This document shows, in pieces, positions 5,246-10,568 of a stretch of 10,568 nucleotides of DNA. Under the pieces are notes generated by a model, which searched no databases, was not told the origin of the DNA, and saw only the letters and a list, made by a program, of their open reading frames with translations. The stretch is from positions 1-10,568 of the forward strand of contig JAEZKL010000083.1 in NCBI GenBank assembly GCA_023415475.1, given 5' to 3'. The translations under genes were made by a program, and so were the position numbers. The DNA comes from Bacillota bacterium (lineage in GTDB: Bacteria > Bacillota > Clostridia > Lachnospirales > Lachnospiraceae). Each line of letters opens with the position of its first letter. The stretch's first letter is position 1.

Positions 5246-7102
5246 TTGCCAAAGTTATTGGATAGTATAAATCAAGCGAATGATATCAAGAAAATCAAAG
5301 AGACGGATTATATTAAGCTTGCGGAGGAGATTCGCGGCTTTTTAATACAGAATATAAGTAAGACCGGAGGTCATCTGGCCTCTAACCTCGGTGTTGTGGA
5401 GCTGACCATGGCACTGCATCTATTCTTAGGCTTTCCACAGGATAAGCTGGTGTGGGATGTTGGTCACCAGGCATATATTCATAAGCTGCTGACCGGAAGA
5501 AAGGACTTATTCTCTACCCTTCGTCAGATTGATGGATTAAGCGGATTTCCCAAGCGGGAGGAGAGTATGTGTGATTCCTTCGATACCGGCCATAGCTCGA
5601 CAGCTATCTCTGCGGCACTTGGTCTGGTTAAGGCTAGGGATTTAAGTGGGGCGAAGCATAAGGTAGTTGCTGTCCTTGGTGACGGAGCGTTGACCGGGGG
5701 TATGGCTTTTGAAGCTATTAATAATGCGGGAAGATTAAAGACGAACTTTATCATTGTTCTAAATGATAACAATATGTCTATTTCGGAAAATGTCGGGGGT
5801 ATGGCAAATTATCTTGCCAAGCTTCGAACAAGTTCAAAATATACGGGCTTTAAAGAAAATATGGAAAATACTTTGAATATGATGCCCGGAATCGGTAAGG
5901 TAGTTGTAGATAAATTGAAGCGCTCCAAGGATGCCGTTAAGTATTTTATGCTGCCCAGCATGTTTTTTGAGGATATGGGGTTAACTTATATCGGGCCAAT
6001 TGACGGACACAACATCGAGTCTATGATGAATGCTTTTGAAGCGGCTTCAAGAGCGAAGAAAGCGGTTGTCGTTCATGTACTTACCAAGAAGGGTAAGGGG
6101 TACCAATTAGCAGAGAAAAATCCGAGTAGGTTTCATAGTGTGGATTCCTTTGATGTTAAGAGTGGACAGCCGGTGCGTGATGAGAAGAGTATCTCCTATA
6201 CGAAGGTATTTTCAGATGCTATGCTCAACATAGCGAAAGAGAATGACAAGGTCGTAGCAATCACGGCAGCCATGCCCTTCGGTACCGGACTGGGTGATTT
6301 TATGAAGCAATATCCGAATCGTTTCTTCGATGTAGGAATAGCGGAGGAGCATGCGGTTACCTTCGCAGCCGGTCTGGCGATGGGGGGTTATAGGCCCGTC
6401 GTAGCCATCTATTCTACCTTCCTGCAGAGAGCCTACGATCAAATTATTCATGATGTCTGTATCAATAATCTTCCGGTAGTCTTTGCAATTGACCGAGCAG
6501 GAATTACAGGCAGGGATGGAAAGACCCATCAGGGTACCTTTGATCTATCCTTCCTGTCACATATCCCGAATTTGGTTGTTATGGCACCGAAGAATTGTTA
6601 TGAATTTGAGGAAATGCTGCGCTATAGCGTCTCTTATAACGGACCGGTTGCAATTCGTTATCCGAAAGGAGATGCTTACCTGGGGTTACAGGAATATCAT
6701 GCTCCTATGGAACATGGCTGTAGTGAGCTTATCGAGGAAGGCGCTGAGCTGGCGATTCTTGCAGTGGGCAGTATGGTAAAGACCGGGGTTGAGGTCATGG
6801 AACTGCTAAAGCAGCAGGGTAAAAAGGCAACCTTAGTAAATGCGCGGTTTGTATCCCCAATGGATACGAAGATACTCGATAAATTATCAGATAATCATAA
6901 GCTGTTTGTCACCTTGGAAGAGAATGTGAAGAGTGGCGGATACGGTCAAAAGGTAGCGGATTACCTTTGTGAGACAAGAAAGCAGGATATCCGGCTGATT
7001 AATATTTCCGTACCGGATCTGTTTATTGAACACGGTGGAGTGAGTGAGCTTCATAAGCGCTTCGGTTTGGATGCGCAGAGCATTGTTGATAAAATATTGT
7101 AG
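5246..7102 (+). CDS. dxs: 1-deoxy-D-xylulose-5-phosphate synthase
   Basis: A 618-residue thiamine-diphosphate enzyme that joins pyruvate and glyceraldehyde 3-phosphate to DXP, entry step of the MEP isoprenoid pathway (and of thiamine and pyridoxal synthesis in some bacteria). The first domain has GHQAYIHKLLTGR (73-85), GHSSTAISAALG (115-126) and the ThDP/Mg signature GDG (145-147) to LNDNN (172-176). The pyrimidine domain has FDVGIAEEHAVTFAAGLA (361-378; catalytic Glu 367) and DRAGITGRDGKTHQG (416-430). The C-terminal transketolase domain ends with VPDLFIEHGGVSELHKRFGLDAQSIVDKIL. Length is typical (about 620). TTG 5246 is chosen because GAGGTGG is 5 bases upstream and LLDSINQANDIKKI fits family N-termini. 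ispA precedes by 103 bases and tlyA follows by 48. Confidence 0.97.
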   Translation: MPKLLDSINQANDIKKIKETDYIKLAEEIRGFLIQNISKTGGHLASNLGVVELTMALHLFLGFPQDKLVWDVGHQAYIHKLLTGRKDLFSTLRQIDGLSGFPKREESMCDSFDTGHSSTAISAALGLVKARDLSGAKHKVVAVLGDGALTGGMAFEAINNAGRLKTNFIIVLNDNNMSISENVGGMANYLAKLRTSSKYTGFKENMENTLNMMPGIGKVVVDKLKRSKDAVKYFMLPSMFFEDMGLTYIGPIDGHNIESMMNAFEAASRAKKAVVVHVLTKKGKGYQLAEKNPSRFHSVDSFDVKSGQPVRDEKSISYTKVFSDAMLNIAKENDKVVAITAAMPFGTGLGDFMKQYPNRFFDVGIAEEHAVTFAAGLAMGGYRPVVAIYSTFLQRAYDQIIHDVCINNLPVVFAIDRAGITGRDGKTHQGTFDLSFLSHIPNLVVMAPKNCYEFEEMLRYSVSYNGPVAIRYPKGDAYLGLQEYHAPMEHGCSELIEEGAELAILAVGSMVKTGVEVMELLKQQGKKATLVNARFVSPMDTKILDKLSDNHKLFVTLEENVKSGGYGQKVADYLCETRKQDIRLINISVPDLFIEHGGVSELHKRFGLDAQSIVDKIL

Positions 7103-7108
7103 CGAAAC

Positions 7109-7128
7109 CCGGTTGTGATTGCAGCCGG
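7109..7128 (+). other. Small hairpin between dxs and tlyA
   Basis: CCGGTTG (7109-7115) pairs with CAGCCGG (7122-7128) with one G-T wobble, around a 6-base loop. It has no T-run after it, so I do not call it a terminator. It sits 11 bases before the tlyA ribosome binding site (7140-7144). Confidence 0.4.
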
Positions 7129-7150
7129 CTAATATACATGGAGGTCTAGA

Positions 7151-7984
7151 GTGAAGGAACGTTTGGATATACTAATGGTGAATCGTAACTTAGCCGAGTC
7201 AAGGGAGAAAGCGAAAGCAATTATAATGTCCGGCAATGTATTTGTTGACGGACAGAGGGAGGATAAAGCAGGGAGCAGCTTTCCCGAGGAGGTTACCATC
7301 GAGGTAAAAGGAAATCCGTTGAAGTATGTCAGCCGTGGCGGTCTCAAACTAGAGAAAGCAATAGCACAGTACGGTCTCGTGCTGGAAGGGAAGATCTGTA
7401 TGGATGTGGGCTCTTCCACCGGAGGATTTACTGATTGTATGCTGCAAAACGGTGCAATAAAGGTATTTGCTGTAGATGTCGGAACGAATCAGCTGGCCTG
7501 GAAGCTTAGGCAGGACCCGAGAGTCGTATCGATGGAGAAGACTAATATCAGGTACCTGACTCCAGAACAGCTGCAGGCAGAGATTGCCTTTGCCTCGATC
7601 GATGTTTCCTTTATATCCTTAACGAAAGTACTTCAGCCGGTTCGTGATTTGTTAAACGCAGAAGGTGAGATTGTTTGCTTGATTAAGCCTCAGTTTGAAG
7701 CAGGCAGAGAGAAGGTTGGGAAGAAAGGCGTCGTTCGTGACCAGAAGATTCATGAGGAAGTGATTGAGTTGGTCAGCACTTATGCCTCTTCCATCGGTTT
7801 TGAATGTCTTAATCTTGATTTTTCACCGATAAAGGGACCGGAAGGTAATATTGAATATTTATTATATCTTAAGAAATTGCAGTATGACGAAAGCAGGGAA
7901 GAATATCCGGCTGGAGCCTCTATTTCTCATGATATAATTATGAAAGTTGTAAATAAAGCGCACGGATTGTTGTCCGATAGCTGA
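7151..7984 (+). CDS. tlyA: TlyA-family rRNA 2'-O-ribose methyltransferase (hemolysin-A-like)
   Basis: A 277-residue cytosolic protein. TlyA enzymes methylate ribose 2'-OH of 16S and/or 23S rRNA with SAM; the 'hemolysin' name is historical. Residues 1-60 are an S4 RNA-binding domain (ERLDILMVNRNLAESREKAKAIIMSGNVFVDG). After the linker YVSRGGLKLEKA comes an FtsJ-type methyltransferase fold with the SAM loop MDVGSSTGGFTDCML (84-98). The expected catalytic tetrad is visible as K66, D151 (SIDVSF), K179 (LIKPQFE) and E231 (GPEGN). Length is normal (about 270-280). The GTG start has GGAGG 6 bases upstream. Position after dxs and before the argR unit matches yqxC of Bacillus. Which rRNA site is modified cannot be read from sequence. 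Confidence 0.93.
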   Translation: MKERLDILMVNRNLAESREKAKAIIMSGNVFVDGQREDKAGSSFPEEVTIEVKGNPLKYVSRGGLKLEKAIAQYGLVLEGKICMDVGSSTGGFTDCMLQNGAIKVFAVDVGTNQLAWKLRQDPRVVSMEKTNIRYLTPEQLQAEIAFASIDVSFISLTKVLQPVRDLLNAEGEIVCLIKPQFEAGREKVGKKGVVRDQKIHEEVIELVSTYASSIGFECLNLDFSPIKGPEGNIEYLLYLKKLQYDESREEYPAGASISHDIIMKVVNKAHGLLSDS

Positions 7985-7998
7985 TATTAAATAAAAGT

Positions 7999-8049
7999 TT
8001 CTTAAGATATCTGAACTGTTACGAATATTTATTAAATCGTTCTTAAGAT
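7999..8049. repeat. Two copies of a 10-bp palindrome-containing repeat
   Basis: TTCTTAAGAT occurs at 7999-8008 and again at 8040-8049, 41 bases apart. Each contains the perfect palindrome TCTTAAGA. Spacing near four helical turns would suit a protein that binds two sites on one face, upstream of the nadK promoter. No regulator can be named. Confidence 0.4.
8020..8037. promoter_or_regulatory. ARG-box-like site upstream of nadK-argR
   Basis: The 18 bases from T8020 to T8037 match the ArgR/AhrC ARG box (TNTGAAT-WWWW-ATTCANW) except for C for T at position 3 and A for C at position 15. The site lies 25 bases before the -35 box of the unit that contains argR, so autoregulation is plausible. ARG boxes are degenerate and this DNA is AT-rich. 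Confidence 0.4.
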
Positions 8050-8062
8050 TATGCATATTATA

Positions 8063-8091
8063 TTGAAATTCATGATATTATGTGATAGAAT
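8063..8091 (+). promoter_or_regulatory. Sigma-A-type promoter for nadK-argR
   Basis: TTGAAA (8063-8068), a 17-base spacer and TAGAAT (8086-8091), with TG one base before the -10 (an extended -10). Transcription should begin near 8098, giving a leader of about 40 bases before ATG 8140. An 18-bp dyad, ATGAAT then 6 bases then ATTCAT (8102-8119), lies just downstream of the start. Confidence 0.75.
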
Positions 8092-8139
8092 CTTGTAGTA
8101 CATGAATCATTGTATTCATTTGAGGAGAGTAGCAATCCG

Positions 8140-9009
8140 ATGGACAGATTTTTGATTATAACGAATAAAGAGAAGGACACGGATCTGCGTGTTACGACAA
8201 AGATTGTTGCTTATATAGAGCAAGCAGGCAAACGGGCCTTTTTGTCAAGCGTATTATCTGTACTGGAGGAAGCTGGTACGGTTACTTTTCCTAAGGATAT
8301 TGATTGTGCTATCGTTCTTGGAGGTGATGGGACAATCATACAGGCAGCGAATGATCTGATGACTCATAACATACCTATTCTGGGAGTGAACATGGGAACC
8401 TTGGGCTTTTTAGCAGAGATTGAGGAGCATCACATTCCGGAAGCATTAGAGAGATTATTTAAAGACGATTACAGTATTGAGAATAGAATTATGATTGAAG
8501 CCGATGTAATTCATGCTTCAAAGCATCAGCCGATTCCAGAACAGACGATGGGTTCTGCACTCAATGATGTTGTAATTGCCAGAAAAGGATTTTCAAGAAT
8601 TATCAGTCTTGGGATTTATGTGAATGATGTCCTGGTTGATAATTTTCGGGGAGATGGAGTGATTATTTCGACACCGACCGGTTCAACGGCGTATAATTTA
8701 TCTGCCGGAGGTCCTATCGTTATGGCATCTGCCGGTGTCATGGTAATAACACCGATCTGCCCACATTCGTTAAGTCCGAGGAGTATTGTAGTATCGGCTG
8801 AGGACACAATAAAGGTGATTGTTGGCAAGAGCAAGAAGACACAGGAAGCAGAAGCAATTGTAACCTTCGATGGCGATAAAGTGATTGACCTGGGTACGGA
8901 TGATATTATCCTAATGAAGAAGGCTAAATACAACACGAAATTGATCAAGCTGAATCATACCGGAATCTATGAGATTCTTCGGTCCAAGCTTGGCAAAGAC
9001 GGAGAGTGA
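8140..9009 (+). CDS. nadK: NAD kinase
   Basis: A 289-residue cytosolic enzyme that phosphorylates NAD+ to NADP+, the only de novo source of NADP. Hallmarks: GGDGTIIQAAND (61-72) with the catalytic GGDG, NMGTLGFLAEIE (84-95), the NAD-contacting ALNDVVI (140-146), and the glycine-rich RGDGVIISTPTGSTAYNLSAGGP (170-192). The C-terminal beta region HSLSPRSIVV follows. Length is normal for Clostridia. The frame opens at TTG 8110, but ATG 8140 is preferred: GAGGAG (8122-8127) lies 12 bases upstream, somewhat far, and MDRFLIITNKEKD fits the usual N-terminal strand. Preceded by its own promoter and followed after 45 bases by argR, a pairing seen in Clostridia. Confidence 0.95.
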   Translation: MDRFLIITNKEKDTDLRVTTKIVAYIEQAGKRAFLSSVLSVLEEAGTVTFPKDIDCAIVLGGDGTIIQAANDLMTHNIPILGVNMGTLGFLAEIEEHHIPEALERLFKDDYSIENRIMIEADVIHASKHQPIPEQTMGSALNDVVIARKGFSRIISLGIYVNDVLVDNFRGDGVIISTPTGSTAYNLSAGGPIVMASAGVMVITPICPHSLSPRSIVVSAEDTIKVIVGKSKKTQEAEAIVTFDGDKVIDLGTDDIILMKKAKYNTKLIKLNHTGIYEILRSKLGKDGE

Positions 9010-9054
9010 GAGAATAGTTACTATTATAAGAGAGAAAGGTACTGGGGAAAGAAA

Positions 9055-9510
9055 ATGAAGATCAGCAGACAAAGCAAAATCATAGAATTAATTAATAAGC
9101 ATGATATTGAGACGCAGGAGGATCTGGCAGAGCGTCTTATGAAGGATGGTTACAATGTAACGCAGGCAACGGTATCCAGAGACATCAGAGAGCTTAAGCT
9201 CACGAAGGTAGCCGTAGATGGCGGAAGACAGAAATACATCGTTCTTCAGAAGACCGAACCGGGTATGAGTGAGAAATATACCCGAGTACTTCGAGAAGGC
9301 TTTATATCCATGGATATGGCGCAAAATATCGTGGTAATTAAGACTGTATCCGGTATGGCAATGGCAGTGGCAGCAGCCCTGGATGCATTGCAGATGAATA
9401 GTATTGTCGGCTGTATCGCAGGTGATGATACCGTTATGTGTGCCATCCGAACCACGGAAGAGACGGTACAGGTTATGGAGAAGCTTAGCAAATTAATAAA
9501 TGCAGAATAA
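9055..9510 (+). CDS. argR: Arginine repressor ArgR/AhrC
   Basis: A 151-residue regulator that forms arginine-bound hexamers, represses arginine biosynthesis and, in Bacillus, activates catabolism. Residues 1-65 are the winged-helix DNA-binding domain, with QEDLAERLMKDGYNVTQATVSRDIRELKLTKV (21-52) holding the recognition helix (SRDIREL). Residues 75-151 are the oligomerisation and arginine-binding domain, with VAAALDAL (105-112) and the binding motif GCIAGDDTV (119-127; D124 and D125). Length is typical (about 150). Start ATG 9055 follows GGGGAAAG (9043-9050). It shares the nadK promoter and ends at the 9540-9566 terminator. In Bacillus and most Clostridia recN follows; here it does not. Confidence 0.97.
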   Translation: MKISRQSKIIELINKHDIETQEDLAERLMKDGYNVTQATVSRDIRELKLTKVAVDGGRQKYIVLQKTEPGMSEKYTRVLREGFISMDMAQNIVVIKTVSGMAMAVAAALDALQMNSIVGCIAGDDTVMCAIRTTEETVQVMEKLSKLINAE

Positions 9511-9539
9511 TTGAGAATATCAACTCGTCAGAGTTTTCG

Positions 9540-9566
9540 CAGCCAGATTACCAGTTAATCTGGCTG
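9540..9566 (+). terminator. Intrinsic terminator after argR
   Basis: A perfect 11-bp stem, CAGCCAGATTA (9540-9550) with TAATCTGGCTG (9556-9566), has a 5-base loop and is followed by TTATGTTCATTT. It lies 29 bases after the argR stop and ends the nadK-argR unit. Confidence 0.87.
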
Positions 9567-9575
9567 TTATGTTCA

Positions 9576-9602
9576 TTTCACAGGATGTCTCCTGATATGA
9601 AA
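9576..9602 (+). other. Second hairpin downstream of argR
   Basis: CAGGA (9581-9585) and TCCTG (9590-9594) close a 4-base loop. Outer arms TTTCA (9576-9580) and TGAAA (9598-9602) extend it across a 3-base bulge. It may back up the argR terminator. Confidence 0.4.
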
Positions 9603-9632
9603 TCGATCTACCGGATGCTCCTTAAATTTTAC

Positions 9633-9661
9633 TTGCCGAAGTGATAAAAGGATGATAAAAT
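9633..9661 (+). promoter_or_regulatory. Sigma-A-type promoter for yebC
   Basis: TTGCCG (9633-9638), a 17-base spacer and TAAAAT (9656-9661) with a TG extended -10. The start near 9668 would give a leader of about 140 bases. A weaker alternative, TTGCAG (9674-9679) with TTACAT 17 bases later, also exists. Confidence 0.6.
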
Positions 9662-9712
9662 ATTTAAGGTTATTTGCAGTACAAGTACCATATATATTAC
9701 ATATACGGATAT

Positions 9713-9726
9713 GGAGTGAGCTCCTT
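9713..9726 (+). promoter_or_regulatory. Possible ribosome-binding-site-masking segment in the yebC leader
   Basis: CTCCTT (9721-9726) is complementary to AAGGAG (9794-9799), the yebC Shine-Dalgarno sequence. The adjacent GGAG (9713-9716) can pair with the same CTCC in a local 4-bp hairpin. The two pairings exclude each other, so the leader has the layout of a simple translational switch. The helices are short. Confidence 0.25.
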
Positions 9727-9806
9727 TCAGCATAATAGCAATTGATCAGAACAATAACAATCCATTCAGGATTGGACAAAAATAAAGATTATTAAGGAGA
9801 ATTAAG

Positions 9807-10535
9807 ATGTCAGGACATTCGAAATTTGCGAACATAAAACATAAAAAAGAGAAGAATGATTCGGTTAAAGGAAAGATCTTTACAAAGCTGGGACGTGAAA
9901 TCGCAGTTGCCGTAAAGGAAGGCGGAGCTGATCCGAATGCGAACAGCCGCTTAAAGGATATTATCGCTAAGGCAAAATCGAATAATATGCCCAATGATAC
10001 CATTGACCGCAGCATCAAGAAAGCAGCCGGAGACGCTAATGCGGTTAATTACGAAGCAGTAACCTATGAGGGTTATGGCCCGAACGGAACCGCAATCATT
10101 GTAGAGGCATTGACTGATAATAAGAACAGAACTGCCGGTAATGTACGTAATGCCTTCACAAAGGGTAACGGTAATGTTGGTTCCATCGGCTGTGTATCCT
10201 TCATGTTCGATCGGAAGGGCCAGATTATCATTGATAGAGAAGAATGTGATATGAAAGCAGATGATCTGATGATGCTTGCTTTGGATGCAGGAGCAGAGGA
10301 CTTCGCAGAAGAAGAGGACAGCTTCGAGGTATTAACCAACCCCGATGATTTCAGTGCGGTCAGAGAAGCGCTTGAGAAGTCCGGTATTCCCATGGTTCAG
10401 GCAGATGTAACCATGATTCCCCAGACTTGGGTAGAGCTTAAGGACGAGCAGGATATCAAGATGATGAACCGTATCCTTGACTTACTGGACGAGGATGATG
10501 ATGTACAGGAAGTATATCATAACTGGGATGAGTAA
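9807..10535 (+). CDS. yebC: YebC/PmpR/TACO1 family translation-associated protein
   Basis: A 242-residue cytosolic protein of the YebC/TACO1 family. Older work describes members as DNA-binding regulators; more recent work and mitochondrial TACO1 point to a ribosome-linked role in relieving stalls, notably at proline-rich stretches. The N-terminal signature GHSKFANIKHKKEKND..KGKIFTKLGREI (residues 3-32) has Phe at position 7 where many homologues have Trp. Next come GGADPNANSRLKDIIAKAKSNNMPNDTIDRSIKKAAG (39-75), YEGYGPNGTAIIVEALTDNKNRTAGNVRNAF (87-117) and GSIGCVSFMFDRKG (125-138). The C-terminus is strongly acidic (LLDEDDDVQEVYHNWDE). Length is usual (about 240-247). ATG 9807 has AAGGAG 7 bases upstream. 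It appears to be its own transcription unit after argR; no terminator is visible in the 33 bases that remain. Confidence 0.96.
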   Translation: MSGHSKFANIKHKKEKNDSVKGKIFTKLGREIAVAVKEGGADPNANSRLKDIIAKAKSNNMPNDTIDRSIKKAAGDANAVNYEAVTYEGYGPNGTAIIVEALTDNKNRTAGNVRNAFTKGNGNVGSIGCVSFMFDRKGQIIIDREECDMKADDLMMLALDAGAEDFAEEEDSFEVLTNPDDFSAVREALEKSGIPMVQADVTMIPQTWVELKDEQDIKMMNRILDLLDEDDDVQEVYHNWDE

Positions 10536-10568
10536 GCTGGGGGGTACTGACGGAAAGCAGTATGATAC

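Noticed and set aside
6212..6779. Open frames within dxs on both strands
   Set aside because: They overlap the most conserved part of DXS in other frames, and their translations match no family.
8064..8072. TGAAATTCA as a full ARG box
   Set aside because: The half-sites are separated by far fewer bases than in an ARG box; at best it is one half-site overlapping the -35.

Overview
The window is a stretch of conserved chromosome from a spore-forming, AT-rich Gram-positive anaerobe. The sporulation genes spoIIIAG and spoIIIAH, strong AGGAGG-type ribosome binding sites, GTG and TTG starts and gene order all point to Firmicutes, class Clostridia. A Lachnospiraceae-type host is my best guess, but that is inference from protein flavour only. 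All eleven complete genes and the one partial gene are on the + strand. There are no rRNA or tRNA genes, CRISPR arrays, transposase genes or phage genes.

Layout: (1) 1-1193: the end of the spoIIIA sporulation operon (spoIIIAG 3' end, spoIIIAH), closed by a 20-bp hairpin. (2) 1194-1885: a small, separately transcribed unit. A near-consensus promoter (1286-1314), a palindromic operator-like site and a folded leader precede an Asp23/Gls24-family gene (yqhY position), which is closed by a 13-bp-stem terminator. (3) 1886-7984: a housekeeping run nusB, xseA, xseB, ispA, dxs, tlyA. These cover transcription antitermination, exonuclease VII, prenyl diphosphate and DXP isoprenoid synthesis, and rRNA 2'-O-methylation. 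The nusB-xseA gap (2409-2674) holds a 112-bp inverted-repeat element and two copies of a 21-bp repeat. The xseA-xseB gap (3890-4028) holds another folded segment. (4) 7985-9566: a second promoter drives nadK and argR and ends at a clear terminator. (5) 9567-10568: promoter, leader and yebC.

The order spoIIIAH - yqhY - nusB - xseA - xseB - ispA - dxs - tlyA - argR is the classic Bacillus/Clostridia block. Compared with B. subtilis, accB-accC (between spoIIIAH and yqhY) and folD (between nusB and xseA) are absent, nadK sits between tlyA and argR, and recN does not follow argR. The genes are ordinary and I see no new protein system. The interest lies between them: the 112-bp element, a possibly recurrent hairpin, ArgR-like half-sites around the nadK promoter, the palindrome at the asp23 start site and a possible ribosome-binding-site-masking leader upstream of yebC.
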